NCBI GenBank assembly: GCA_965248035.1
Contig: OZ252054.1
Span: forward strand, 1,302,001 to 1,366,000
Length of the DNA: 64,000 nucleotides
Reading direction: 5' to 3'
From: BJGV01 sp964194745
Lineage (GTDB): Bacteria; Pseudomonadota; Gammaproteobacteria; Burkholderiales; Nitrosomonadaceae
The position numbers and the translations under genes are program-made. A model generated the notes under the pieces. That model saw only the letters and a program-made list of their open reading frames with translations, made no database searches and was not told where the DNA came from. Position 1 is the first letter of the stretch, and each line of letters starts with the position of its first letter. Shown here piece by piece: positions 26,829 to 36,866 of the stretch.

Positions 26829-29012
26829 ATGTCCATCATTCGCGTTGTTCTTGATGTTCCTTTAGATATCTTGTTTGACTATATTGCGCCAGATGTAACG
26901 ATGCAACACATTGGTGCTCGCGTACAAGTTCCATTTGGGAGAAAATTAGTAACGGGAGTCATTGTTGAGGTGACTTCTAACTCCTCTGTCTCTGCAGACA
27001 AGCTTAAATCCGCTATATGTATTTTCAGCGATGTCCCTCCATTACCTAAAGCGTTGTTAGATCTTTTCAAGTTTTGCAGTGATTACTACCATTATCCTCT
27101 TGGACAAGTAGTGATGAATGGATTGCCCGCTAGGCTACGCAGCACCAAACCATTTATGCAAAAGCCTCAGGTCGCCTTTCAATTTTGCATTACAAAAAAA
27201 GGGTATGTGGCAGATATATCATCCATTTCTAGCCGGAGTTTTCTCAAGCACCGTCTTTTGACGTTATTAAGAAAATCTGGGGTTATCAATATCATGGAGA
27301 TAAAACAACTTTCACCGCGTGCACCTAAGGTGTTGAAGGAATTTGTAAAGTTGGGATGGGTAGAAGAAGTACTCTCTACTTCCACTTCTACCCCTGAAAC
27401 CTCCTTAGAGTTTGCGCTTACAACAGAGCAGGAAAACGCCGTCAGTGACATCGTTGCTGAAGCCAGCCAATTCAACACTTGGCTGTTGCATGGCATCACT
27501 GGAAGTGGCAAAACTGAAGTATATTTGCGGTTAGTTGCTTTTCAGTTGCTTCAAGGGCGACAAACACTAGTGTTGATACCAGAAATTAGTTTGACGCCGC
27601 AGCTAGAGGCGGTGTTTCGCACACGCTTTCCAACTACGCCGTTAATAAGCTTGCATAGTGGGCTTAATACATCTGAGCGTGCAAACGGCTGGCTACAAGC
27701 TCTGCAGGGTAAAGCCCAAATAATATTGGGCACACGTCTTGCGGTGTTTACACCGATTCCAAACCTTGGTTTGATCATCGTGGATGAGGAGCAGGATAGC
27801 TCGTTCAAACAGCAAAGTGGATTGTGCTACTCGGCACGTGATGTTGCTATCTTTCGTGCCAAATATACAAACATCCCAGTAATACTTGGTTCCGCCACAC
27901 CATCATTGGAAAGCTATTACAACGCAATTAATCGCCGCTACCGTATGTTGCGCTTATCATCACGCGCTGCTGATAAAGCCGTGCTTCCTAACGTGCGTTG
28001 CATTGATACCCGAGCTGTCAAAGTTAGAGAAGGATTGTCTGAACCGCTGATTGTAGCCCTGGAAAAAAATCTTGCACTAAATCAACAAAGCCTAATTTTC
28101 ATCAATCGGCGCGGTTTCGCACCAGTACTGATGTGCAAATCGTGTACATGGACTGCGACCTGTACCCGTTGTACAAGCCGCCTTGTAGTACACATGCAAG
28201 AGAAAAAATTACGCTGTCATTACTGTGGTTATAAAGAACGTATTTCATCCGCCTGTCCCGAGTGTGGTGGCCAGGATGTTGCACCTTTTGGTCATGGTAC
28301 GCAGCGGGTAGAAGCAGCACTAGCAGCACGTTTTACTGATGCGAGAATTCTGCGAATAGACCGGGACAGTACCCGCTGCAAGGAGGCATGGAAAGAAATA
28401 CTGGAAGACATTCACGAACAGCGCGTAGATATTTTGGTTGGCACACAAATTCTCGCGAAAGGACACAACTTTCCTAACCTAGGCCTTGTGGGCATTTTGA
28501 ATTCTGATGCTTCGCTTTATAGCACTGATTTTCGCGCAGCGGAGCACCTATTTTCACAACTCATGCAAGTAGCAGGTCGCACTGGACGTGCCAACATCAC
28601 AGGGGAGGTGTTGATCCAAACTAAATTTCCTGGTCACCCGTTATATCATGCATTACGGCAACACAATTACGAAACACTCGCACAAACGCTACTGACTGAA
28701 AGAAAGGTAGCAAGTTTCCCGCCGTTTGCTTATCAAGCTTTGTTGCGAGCAGAGGCGTCTCAGCTTGCGACTGCATTGGATTTTCTTGCTAGCGCAGTAG
28801 CAATGGGGCTGCCGACTAGGAATGTGGAAGTGTTCGACCCAGTTCCTGCGCAAATGGCGAGGCTCAAAGGAATGGAGCGGGCGCATTTGTTAGTACAGTC
28901 CAGCTCGCGCAAGGAGTTACAGGTATTTCTCACTTCTTGGCGCACAAAGCTAGACAAACTTCCCACTCGTAATATACGTTGGGCACTTGATGTAGATCCG
29001 TTTGAATTTTAA
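26829..29012 (+). CDS. priA: primosomal replication restart helicase PriA
   Basis: Reloads the replisome at repaired forks. A 727-residue protein with an N-terminal fork-binding domain, Walker A HGITGSGKTEVY near residue 222, the DEEQ box (IIVDEEQDSSF) and a zinc region of CxxC pairs between residues 438 and 480 (CKSC, CTRC, CHYC, CPEC). Helicase motif VI is present (QVAGRTGRA). Divergent from amoC. Confidence 0.96.
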   Translation: MSIIRVVLDVPLDILFDYIAPDVTMQHIGARVQVPFGRKLVTGVIVEVTSNSSVSADKLKSAICIFSDVPPLPKALLDLFKFCSDYYHYPLGQVVMNGLPARLRSTKPFMQKPQVAFQFCITKKGYVADISSISSRSFLKHRLLTLLRKSGVINIMEIKQLSPRAPKVLKEFVKLGWVEEVLSTSTSTPETSLEFALTTEQENAVSDIVAEASQFNTWLLHGITGSGKTEVYLRLVAFQLLQGRQTLVLIPEISLTPQLEAVFRTRFPTTPLISLHSGLNTSERANGWLQALQGKAQIILGTRLAVFTPIPNLGLIIVDEEQDSSFKQQSGLCYSARDVAIFRAKYTNIPVILGSATPSLESYYNAINRRYRMLRLSSRAADKAVLPNVRCIDTRAVKVREGLSEPLIVALEKNLALNQQSLIFINRRGFAPVLMCKSCTWTATCTRCTSRLVVHMQEKKLRCHYCGYKERISSACPECGGQDVAPFGHGTQRVEAALAARFTDARILRIDRDSTRCKEAWKEILEDIHEQRVDILVGTQILAKGHNFPNLGLVGILNSDASLYSTDFRAAEHLFSQLMQVAGRTGRANITGEVLIQTKFPGHPLYHALRQHNYETLAQTLLTERKVASFPPFAYQALLRAEASQLATALDFLASAVAMGLPTRNVEVFDPVPAQMARLKGMERAHLLVQSSSRKELQVFLTSWRTKLDKLPTRNIRWALDVDPFEF

Positions 29013-29131
29013 ACCAGACAATGTTTCTTGAACCAACATACCCTCGAATAGTCCATGCATCGACTACTGATAGGACAGAGTTTATATTACTGCTACGTTG
29101 TAAAGATGATGCCTACCATTTTACAACTAGC

Positions 29132-30016
29132 CTAGTGAATTTCGGCAAGTAGTTTGCTCATCATTTGTTCTGCCTGGTATAGATAGCTTTTTCCAAACAG
29201 ATTTAGGTGATTCAGGATGTGATAGAGATTGTAGAGTGTCTTGCGAGTTGTGTAGCCAGAGTCGAGTGGATAAGCTTCCCTGTAGGCTGCATAAAAGGTC
29301 GTGGAAAAACCACCGAAAAGTTCAGTCATAGCAAGGTCCGTCTCGCGGTCACCATAATATACTGCCGGATCAAACAATATGGGATGTCCCATGGAATCGA
29401 AACTGTAATTCCCATTCCATAAGTCGCCATGTAATAATGATGCAATGAGTGGTGTCTCCGGAAAGAAAGCATCCAGTTCCATCATTAGAAACTCGCCTTG
29501 TTTCTGTAATTTTCTTGTATAGCCGTTGGTTTGGGCAAGCCGCAATTGATAGCCAAGGCGATACTTACGCCAGAATTGTATCCAGTCAGAAGAGAACTCA
29601 TTAATCTGTGGCGTAGAACCGATAGTGTTGTTCTGCGTCCAACCGAATTTTTCAAAGGATACTCGATGCATCGTTGCGAGCCCTGTTCCTAGGGCTGCAC
29701 TCCCACTACTGGAAGTGTTATCCATCTCAATATATTCCAACACCAGCCACGCGTTAGTTTCACTTCTTCCCCAGCATACTGGTGTGGGAACACGTAGGGT
29801 GTGTGAATTTTTAATTTCTTGTAGACCTGTCGCTTCCACTTCAAACATTGATATGCTTGTTACATTATTTAGTTTGACGAAAAAGCGATGGCTGCCACCT
29901 TCAATGCAATAAGTTTGGTTAATACAACCCCCGCTGATGGAGGAAATCCTTTCCACAACAAACGGGGTGCCGATGGAAGCTGAGATTTGTACAGCAATAT
30001 CTGGCCAAGATGACAT
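29132..30016 (-). CDS. fructosamine kinase family protein
   Basis: An aminoglycoside-phosphotransferase-fold kinase of the fructosamine-3-kinase family. The catalytic loop LLHGDLWNGN and the metal-binding FDPAVYYGDRETDLAM are both present. Family members phosphorylate sugar-modified amines, starting repair of glycated proteins. The ATG at 30016 is preferred; a TTG six codons earlier is possible. It follows argH by about 30 bp and may share its transcript. Confidence 0.88.
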   Translation of the reverse strand: MSSWPDIAVQISASIGTPFVVERISSISGGCINQTYCIEGGSHRFFVKLNNVTSISMFEVEATGLQEIKNSHTLRVPTPVCWGRSETNAWLVLEYIEMDNTSSSGSAALGTGLATMHRVSFEKFGWTQNNTIGSTPQINEFSSDWIQFWRKYRLGYQLRLAQTNGYTRKLQKQGEFLMMELDAFFPETPLIASLLHGDLWNGNYSFDSMGHPILFDPAVYYGDRETDLAMTELFGGFSTTFYAAYREAYPLDSGYTTRKTLYNLYHILNHLNLFGKSYLYQAEQMMSKLLAEIH

Positions 30017-30045
30017 GTGTTGGTGGTTTACCAAACTGCACTACT

Positions 30046-31458
30046 TCAGGAAAGTCCCTTTCTTGCCAACTTGATCGCTTTGCGTACCTGTGACGGTGCA
30101 GTGCCACCAGTGTGGTTTCGGCTCTTTATCGAACCATCTATAGTCAGCACTCTGAAGATATCTTTCTCAACTAACCGAGAGAACTTCCGTAACTCAGGCA
30201 GAGTAAGTGCACTCAAATCGCAGCCTTTCTTCTCAGCGAAACGTACTGCTTGAGCTACTGCTTCATGCGCATCGCGAAACGGTAGTCCCTTTTTTGTAAG
30301 ATAGTCCGCAAAATCGGTTGCAGTCGAGTAGCCGCACCTTGCTGCGCTACGCATAGTATCCTTGTTAACATAAATACCATTAAGCATGTCGACGTAAACA
30401 CGTAGTGTTTCGCTGAGTGTATCTACTGTGTCAAACAGAGGTTCCTTGTCCTCCTGGTTGTCTTTATTATAAGCAAGCGGTTGTGCTTTCATCAGTGTCA
30501 GCAAAGAAATAAGGTGACCAGTGACGCGTCCAGTTTTGCCCCGCACTAGTTCTGGTACGTCTGGGTTCTTTTTTTGCGGCATAATAGACGAGCCAGTGCA
30601 GAAACGGTCGTCAAGTTTGATGAAATCAAACGACGGGCTCACCCACAAAATTAATTCTTCAGATAAACGTGACAAATGAGTCATGATCAGTGCTGCACAA
30701 GCGCAGAATTCGATGGCGAAATCCCGATCGGAAACCGCATCAAGCGAGTTTTTGCAAACGTCTTCAAAGCCTAATTTTTGCGCTACCATTTCGCGGTTGA
30801 TAGGGTAGCTGGTTCCAGCTAATGCCGCTGCGCCAAGTGGAAGTTTGTTTACACGTTTTCTACAATCAGATAACCGGTCAGTGTCGCGTTTCAGCATCTC
30901 GAAATACGCCATGAGATGATGACCGAAGGAAACCGGTTGAGCTACTTGGAGATGAGTTAAGCCCGGCATCACAGTATCTGTATGTTTCTCAGCAAGATCC
31001 AATATTGCCTGTTGCATAGTTTTGATGAGGTTGATTATGTTATCAATAGAGGCGCGTAAATAAAGCCGCACATCAGTTGCTATCTGATCGTTACGTGAGC
31101 GCGCTGTATGGAGTCGTTTGCCAGCATCGCCAACTAGTGTGATGAGACGCTTTTCAATATTGAGATGTACATCTTCTAGCTCTACCAGCCAATCAAATGT
31201 ACCACTATGGATTTCATCGCTAATCTGATGCAAACCTTTCCCGATGGTGACCAGGTCTTTTGCACTGATAATTCCCGAGGCAGAGAGCATCTGAGCGTGT
31301 GCAAACGACCCCTGAATATCGTACTCCGCTAACCGTTGATCGAATCCTACCGATGCAGTATAACGCTGTACCAGCTTAGAAACTGGTTCTTCAAATCGTC
31401 CTGACCAGATTCTTTTATGGCTTTTAGCTAATGAGTTTTTCTTTTTTGGAATTTTCAT
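30046..31458 (-). CDS. argH: argininosuccinate lyase
   Basis: Splits argininosuccinate into arginine and fumarate. At 470 residues it has normal length, with WSGRFEEPVSKLVQRYTAS at the start, TARSRNDQIATD, GLTHLQVAQPVSFGHHL and the signature GSSIMPQKKNPD. The first 14 residues are lysine-rich and longer than usual. It is divergent from the LytS/AlgZ-like kinase gene, as often seen for argH and algZ in Betaproteobacteria. Confidence 0.96.
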   Translation of the reverse strand: MKIPKKKNSLAKSHKRIWSGRFEEPVSKLVQRYTASVGFDQRLAEYDIQGSFAHAQMLSASGIISAKDLVTIGKGLHQISDEIHSGTFDWLVELEDVHLNIEKRLITLVGDAGKRLHTARSRNDQIATDVRLYLRASIDNIINLIKTMQQAILDLAEKHTDTVMPGLTHLQVAQPVSFGHHLMAYFEMLKRDTDRLSDCRKRVNKLPLGAAALAGTSYPINREMVAQKLGFEDVCKNSLDAVSDRDFAIEFCACAALIMTHLSRLSEELILWVSPSFDFIKLDDRFCTGSSIMPQKKNPDVPELVRGKTGRVTGHLISLLTLMKAQPLAYNKDNQEDKEPLFDTVDTLSETLRVYVDMLNGIYVNKDTMRSAARCGYSTATDFADYLTKKGLPFRDAHEAVAQAVRFAEKKGCDLSALTLPELRKFSRLVEKDIFRVLTIDGSIKSRNHTGGTAPSQVRKAIKLARKGLS

Positions 31459-31527
31459 AATGCCTTGTCAAAAATGAAAGTATGTGCAACCCTTTCCGAA
31501 CTTCTAATCTTTATTTAGACTTTTGAA

Positions 31528-32541
31528 GTGATAAGTATAAATCAAAAATCGCATCCGGACTCCCTGCCAAACTTTCGCAACCTTGGCATAATTCTGCGCA
31601 TCTTGGTTATCGTGAACGTTATCGGCTTTATGGCGGCGTTGCTCAAAGCCCCAACATGGTCTGGGGTTATACAGGAATTCACGGAAATTGCGGTCGTTAT
31701 CCAACCTATATTATTGATGAATTTGTTACTATTGTACGGCCTATATAAACCACTTTCACGTTTATCATACGCTGACGGAGTCTCCATGGTGCTAGTACTG
31801 GAGCTGATTTTGGCAACAGTAATGTATTGGTTTGGTGGAATGGTGTCCGACAACATGGATATGGGAGTGGTTTTTCGCTACTGGGTGTTGTGTCTTGCCG
31901 TTACTGGTGTGTTGCTAGCATATTTTAACCTACGTAGTCGCGCACTTTCTCCAGCCTTTGCAGAGGCGCGCTTGCAAGCATTGCAGTCACGTATTCGCCC
32001 CCATTTTCTGTTCAACTGCATTAACGCAGTTCTGTCGTTAATTCGCGCTGATCCAAAACGTGCTGAGCATGCACTGGAGGACATGGCTGACTTATTTCGG
32101 GTATTGATGGCCGATAATCACCAATTATCACCATTGCAACGGGAAATCGAATTGTGCCGCCAGTACTTGCAATTGGAACAACTACGTCTGGGAGAACGGC
32201 TCAAGGTCGAGTGGCATATCGACAACTTGCCGTCAGATGCGCTGATCCCGCCGCTGGTGTTACAGCCACTACTTGAAAATGCTGTCTATCACGGTATTGA
32301 ACCTATAGTTGATACCGGTATCATAAACATTAATATCTATAAGAGCCGCGATGAGGTTCACATGGTTTTGCGTAACCCTTATCAGCCAGAATTCAAGCAC
32401 CATAGTGGTAATAAAATGGCGCTGAACAATATTCGCGAGCGATTGGCATTGCACTTTGATGCAGAGAGCAGACTAGAAAGTAAGGTCAGCGATGGTGTCT
32501 ACCAGGTTCATATCATCATCCCATTCGTAACCACGGTATAA
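31528..32541 (+). CDS. LytS/AlgZ-type sensor histidine kinase
   Basis: A 337-residue membrane kinase: four or five hydrophobic segments to about residue 135, then a His_kinase domain with phospho-acceptor H in RIRPHFLFNCINAV, an N-box LVLQPLLENAVYHG and a G-box region MALNNIRERL. The start is GTG at 31528. It looks intact. Its natural partner is the AlgR-like gene that begins 21 bp downstream, which is broken, so the signal output may be lost or redirected. Confidence 0.88.
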   Translation: MISINQKSHPDSLPNFRNLGIILRILVIVNVIGFMAALLKAPTWSGVIQEFTEIAVVIQPILLMNLLLLYGLYKPLSRLSYADGVSMVLVLELILATVMYWFGGMVSDNMDMGVVFRYWVLCLAVTGVLLAYFNLRSRALSPAFAEARLQALQSRIRPHFLFNCINAVLSLIRADPKRAEHALEDMADLFRVLMADNHQLSPLQREIELCRQYLQLEQLRLGERLKVEWHIDNLPSDALIPPLVLQPLLENAVYHGIEPIVDTGIININIYKSRDEVHMVLRNPYQPEFKHHSGNKMALNNIRERLALHFDAESRLESKVSDGVYQVHIIIPFVTTV

Positions 32542-32562
32542 ATCAACGAGGAAGCAAAAGAA

Positions 32563-33186
32563 ATGAGTATTTCCCCGTTAAAAGTTATGGTTGTAGACGA
32601 TTAAACCCCAGCACGTAATCGGCTCAAAGATTTATTGAACGACAGCATGGAAAAAATACCAGTGCAATTGGCAGGAGAAGCATCAAATGGACTAGAGGCA
32701 CTGGCACTGTTACAGATACAGCATGCAGATGTGGTGTTACTTGACATCCGTATGCCTGAAATGGATGGGTTGGAACTTGCGCAGCATTTGCTCAAACTAT
32801 CAGTACCGCCCGCGGTTATTTTCACTACTGCTTATGACGTCTACGCTATCCAGGCATTCGAACTACATGCAGTAGACTATCTGCTCAAGCCCATACGCCT
32901 GACACGATTACTGGAGGCGCTGACGCGCATTGGTACGGTAATTCCTCTACAGCAGGAAGTGTTACAGAAAATTCGTCCCAGACCACGCACACATCTTAGT
33001 GTACATGAGCGTGACAGAATTCATTTGATTCCTGTAGGCGACGTAGTATACCTCCGTGCCGAGTTGAAGTACGTGACAATCCGTACCTGTGAGAAAGAGT
33101 ATCTACAGGAAGAATCATTGACTCGTCTGGAAGAGAAGCTTCCAGTAAGCCGCAGACAACAATATATCATGCGAGAACTAGGATAA
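32563..33186 (+). pseudogene. AlgR/LytR-type response regulator with nonsense codon and LytTR deletion
   Basis: The ATG at 32563 after an AACGAGGAAG leader begins MSISPLKVMVVDD and then meets TAA at 32602-32604, exactly where the family has the glutamate of DDE (GAA to TAA). The frame continues open (TPARNRLKDLL) through the phospho-acceptor VVLLDIRMPEMDG and the LytTR start. In the DNA-binding domain the text jumps from SLTRLEEKLP straight to VSRRQQYIMRELG, which I recognise as the usual C-terminus, so about 50-60 residues of the LytTR core are missing. Restart at TTG 32635 or ATG 32647 would give a truncated, probably non-binding protein. Confidence 0.88.
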
Positions 33187-33232
33187 AGTTTGCTAGCTAA
33201 TCTTGTTGGTTGGGTAATAGTTTTCTTGCTCT

Positions 33233-33793
33233 TTAGATTGCCACGACTTCAATGTTGGGTTCTATCGATCTCAACAGATTTTCAATACCCCTGAGCGTGC
33301 CAGAAATCGAGCTTGGGCAGGTACCACATGCACCTTGATAATGTACACTGAGCACATTATCTTTCAGACCGAGTATGTGAAGATCGCCGCCGTCACCTTG
33401 CAGGTAGGGTCTTATTTCCTCATCGAGTAAGTCGTTAATCTTGTCGAGGCGCAATTGGTCCTTAGAACTTAAACCTAAGATGGCAGTGGTTGCCGTTGCT
33501 ATTGTGGCCGCCGATTGTGTATCCGCCGCTGGAGCAGCGCGGATCGGGTCAGCAACTTCACGTGCTAAATCTGGCCAGTTTGCACTTCCATCTTGCGTGA
33601 CAGTGATCCAACGATCTACATAAAACACATTGGTCACGTGATCAATTTCGAACAACTCGGCAGCAAGGGGATCATCTTTTGCTTGCTCCGCACTGTCGTA
33701 GGAATGAGTAACCCCCCAAGTCAATGGTTCCTTTAGGACGAATTTAAGTGCGTTCGGGTTTGGTGTGCCCTCTATTTCAGAAATTTTTGGCAT
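33233..33793 (-). CDS. NFU-type iron-sulfur carrier
   Basis: A 186-residue protein with an N-terminal Nfu/NifU-N domain (EGTPNPNALKFVL) and a C-terminal NifU domain whose CxxC (GACGTCPSS) binds a 4Fe-4S cluster. An alanine/threonine-rich linker (about 85-110) joins them. The architecture matches eukaryotic NFU1 more than E. coli NfuA. It is the last gene of the suf operon, 12 bp after sufU, and likely delivers clusters to targets. Confidence 0.9.
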   Translation of the reverse strand: MPKISEIEGTPNPNALKFVLKEPLTWGVTHSYDSAEQAKDDPLAAELFEIDHVTNVFYVDRWITVTQDGSANWPDLAREVADPIRAAPAADTQSAATIATATTAILGLSSKDQLRLDKINDLLDEEIRPYLQGDGGDLHILGLKDNVLSVHYQGACGTCPSSISGTLRGIENLLRSIEPNIEVVAI

Positions 33794-33805
33794 CTTAATG
33801 TCCTA

Positions 33806-34288
33806 TCAAGCATTACCGATTGAGACATGCATTGGATCATCATCGGCTTCGGTTGAGATCGTGGCGACAGAATTTAGTGCTGCATGTAGCGTATGCCACG
33901 GCAGGATCGCGCATTTGACACGAGTAGGAAGATCGCGTATTCCGGAAAATACTGTTAGACGTCCAAGATGGTGGTTGCTATCAGGTTCAAGCTTACCAAT
34001 CGCCATCTCACGGAATTCTTGGATCAGCGTTTCGGCGTCCGCTTGTGTTTTTCCCTTAACGTTAGCAGTCATCATCGACGCTGATGCTTTACAAATCGCG
34101 CACGATTCACCTTGAAATACGATGTCGCTGATATACCCTCTACTGAGATTGAGTGCAATATTCAGGTGATCGCCACACAGCGGATTATGACCCTCAGCCG
34201 AGCAATTTGCGTTGTCGAGTGATCCATAATTGCGCGGATTCCTATTGTGATCAAGAATTACTTCTTGATAGAGTGATTTTGTGTTCAT
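33806..34288 (-). CDS. sufU: SufU-type iron-sulfur scaffold/sulfur-transfer protein
   Basis: A 160-residue IscU-fold protein of the SufU class. The cysteines are in NPLCGD, GESCAICKASASMM and TRVKCAILPW. SufU accepts sulfur from SufS in Gram-positive bacteria, and a similar role is inferred here since sufS is immediately upstream (start and stop share one base) and no sufE is seen. Confidence 0.92.
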   Translation of the reverse strand: MNTKSLYQEVILDHNRNPRNYGSLDNANCSAEGHNPLCGDHLNIALNLSRGYISDIVFQGESCAICKASASMMTANVKGKTQADAETLIQEFREMAIGKLEPDSNHHLGRLTVFSGIRDLPTRVKCAILPWHTLHAALNSVATISTEADDDPMHVSIGNA

Positions 34289-35547
34289 TATAAAAAAATC
34301 TTCTGTACTTTTTGAATACCTGAGATTAAAGCATCAACCTCGATCATGCTGTTGTAAAATGCAAAAGAGGCGCGCGTGGTTGCTGGCACTTTAAAGTGTT
34401 GCATTACTGGCTGTGCACAATGGTGCCCTGTACGCACAGCGATGCCTTCTTGATTCAGGAGTGTGCCTATGTCGTGTGGGTGTACTCCGTCAACAGCAAA
34501 TGACAGGACCGCAACCTTCTCTGCGGCGGTACCGATAATGCGTATACCTGGCATGTGGCATATTTGCTCGGTTGCGTAGTTTATCAGATCCTGCTCGTAT
34601 GCTGCGATCATAGACATGTCGACCGCCGATAGATAGTCAACTGCAGCACCGAAACCAATCGCAGCTGCGATTGGTGGTGTGCCTGCTTCGAATTTATGTG
34701 GGACCGTATTGTAGGTGGTTTTCTCAAACGTCACCGATGCTATCATGTCTCCACCACCTTTGAATGGTTGCATACGCTCAAGTAGAGCAGTCTTGCCATA
34801 GAGAATACCGATTCCAGTTGGACCACATAGTTTGTGGCCTGAGAATGTATAAAAATCGCAATCAAGATCTTGCACGTCGATTTTCATGTGTGGTGCAGCT
34901 TGCGCGCCGTCGACTAGTACCGGCACACCACGAGCATGTGCAAACTCTATCATCTGTTTAATCGGATTAATGGTGCCAAGTGCGTTCGATACATGCGTAA
35001 CACCTACGAATTTTGTGTGTTTGTTAAAGAGCTGCTTATATTTATCGATCAAGAGTTCGCCCGTATCGTTGATTGGCACAACACGGATTTTCGCTCCATT
35101 TGCTTCCGCCAGCATTTGCCACGGTACGATGTTCGAATGGTGTTCTAGGGTGGTCAGAACAATTTCGTCACCGGAACCAATAAATTTGCGACCGTAACCA
35201 TGAGCAACTAGATTAATCGCATCGGTGGTACCGCTGGTGAAGATTACCTCCCGATCTTCACTCGCGTTAATGAAGTGTTTTAGCCTACGGCGGGATTCTT
35301 CATATTCTGCAGTAGCCGTTTCTGACAGGTAATGTACCGCACGGTTGATGTTGGCATGCTGCGTAGTTTGGTACCTTACCATGCGATCGATCACTGGCTG
35401 TGGCATCTGGCTGGAAGCGGCGTTGTCTAGATAGACTAGCGGCTTATCATCAATCTTAAGCTTAAGGATAGGAAAATCAGTACGGATATGTTCGACGTTG
35501 AACATTGAGGTGCTGAGTGACTTCAAAGAAGATTCAACGAGTTTCAT
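34288..35547 (-). CDS. sufS: cysteine desulfurase SufS
   Basis: PLP enzyme that removes sulfur from cysteine for cluster assembly. It carries the PLP lysine in YTFSGHKLCGPTGIG and the active-site cysteine loop RTGHHCAQPVM, the SufS (group II) pattern. At 419 residues the N-terminus is about 14 longer than typical, but the ATG at 35547 lies 3 bp after sufD and fits the operon. Confidence 0.95.
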   Translation of the reverse strand: MKLVESSLKSLSTSMFNVEHIRTDFPILKLKIDDKPLVYLDNAASSQMPQPVIDRMVRYQTTQHANINRAVHYLSETATAEYEESRRRLKHFINASEDREVIFTSGTTDAINLVAHGYGRKFIGSGDEIVLTTLEHHSNIVPWQMLAEANGAKIRVVPINDTGELLIDKYKQLFNKHTKFVGVTHVSNALGTINPIKQMIEFAHARGVPVLVDGAQAAPHMKIDVQDLDCDFYTFSGHKLCGPTGIGILYGKTALLERMQPFKGGGDMIASVTFEKTTYNTVPHKFEAGTPPIAAAIGFGAAVDYLSAVDMSMIAAYEQDLINYATEQICHMPGIRIIGTAAEKVAVLSFAVDGVHPHDIGTLLNQEGIAVRTGHHCAQPVMQHFKVPATTRASFAFYNSMIEVDALISGIQKVQKIFL

Positions 35548-35550
35548 GGT

Positions 35551-36864
35551 CTAGCTTCTCTGGGTCTGTTCAAGCACTGTTTGCTCTAGCTGAAATTTGA
35601 GCGATGCAACAGGTATGCGGTCAATAATTTCGGCGCCAAATGCATATGTCAGTAGATTACGTGCTGTGACTTCCGCTAATCCACGGCTCTTGAGATAAAA
35701 TATTTCCTCATTGTCGAGCTGGCCGACGGTTGCACCATGCGCGCATTTCACATCATCTGCGAAAATTTCGAGCTGCGGCTTGGTATCGACTCGCGCCTTG
35801 GAGGTTAGTAGAAGGTTGCGGTTCGACTGCGAAGAATCTGTGAGCTGCGCATTCGGCCGTACCATGATTTTGCCGTTAAACACCGCGTGTGCAGCATCGT
35901 CAACAATGCATTTATGCAGTTGGCGACTTGTACAATGTGGCTTCGTATGATCAATACAGGTATGCGTATCAGCAAGTTGGCGGTTAGAGATCAGCGCAAG
36001 TCCATCAGCCGTACACTCGGCGCCCTCATCTGCCAACAGCACATTCAGGTTATAGCGTGAAATGCGCGCTCCAAGCGCAACACTGATCGACTGATAGCGA
36101 CTTTCCCGTGCAAGTGACACCGCACAGTTTGCTATATGAAATGCCTGATTACTGTCGCGCTGTATTCGGATATGATTAACAATCGCATTATCGGCAAGTA
36201 CGATTTCGGCTACCGTATTGGTGACATACGCTTCTTCTTGCAATGCGACGTAATCCTCGAGAACTGTCACTGCACTGCCGGATCCAGCAATCAACAGGCA
36301 ACGTGGGTAGCTCGCTACTTCTTTTTGCGTCGCAATAAATAATAGATGTACTGGCATTTCAACTGATACCTTACGCGGCACGATGATAAGTGCTCCTTCA
36401 TGTAGGAACGCAGTATTAAGTGCTGCAAAAACATTGTCCTGAAACTCGGTATGATGGCCGAGGTGAGGCTCTATAGTTGCCAGATTTTCAGATGTTGCCG
36501 CTGACAGATTTGAAACTACCACGCTAGAATCTTCGGATGTATCCGACAACTGCGCGGATAAATGAGGTGCATACACGCCGTCAACAAACACGAGTCGAGT
36601 TACCGCTTCTGAAAGATAGAAGTGCTCTACATCGGAAACCTGCAGGGGTGATGCTATGCGTATTGGCTGGAACGACATCTTGGTAAGTGGCGAAATATCG
36701 GTGAAACGCCACTCTTCGTCGTGTATATTTGGCATCCTTAGTGCACTTACGCGGTCAACCGCGTTGGCACGCAGCCGGTTAAGTCTCTCCAGCGGACTCG
36801 CTGCCAGTAGTGACTGTCCTTGGAGCAGACTTTTGAGATAGCTATCACCCGTAACTACACTCAT
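35551..36864 (-). CDS. sufD: SufD, SufBCD scaffold subunit
   Basis: A 437-residue partner of SufB in the SufBC2D complex. Recognised by the C-terminal region with DDVKCAHGATVGQLDNEEIFYLKSRG (given in parts: DDVKCAHGAT, then FYLKSRGL). It lies between sufC and sufS with 2-3 bp gaps. Confidence 0.94.
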   Translation of the reverse strand: MSVVTGDSYLKSLLQGQSLLAASPLERLNRLRANAVDRVSALRMPNIHDEEWRFTDISPLTKMSFQPIRIASPLQVSDVEHFYLSEAVTRLVFVDGVYAPHLSAQLSDTSEDSSVVVSNLSAATSENLATIEPHLGHHTEFQDNVFAALNTAFLHEGALIIVPRKVSVEMPVHLLFIATQKEVASYPRCLLIAGSGSAVTVLEDYVALQEEAYVTNTVAEIVLADNAIVNHIRIQRDSNQAFHIANCAVSLARESRYQSISVALGARISRYNLNVLLADEGAECTADGLALISNRQLADTHTCIDHTKPHCTSRQLHKCIVDDAAHAVFNGKIMVRPNAQLTDSSQSNRNLLLTSKARVDTKPQLEIFADDVKCAHGATVGQLDNEEIFYLKSRGLAEVTARNLLTYAFGAEIIDRIPVASLKFQLEQTVLEQTQRS

Positions 36865-36866
36865 AC

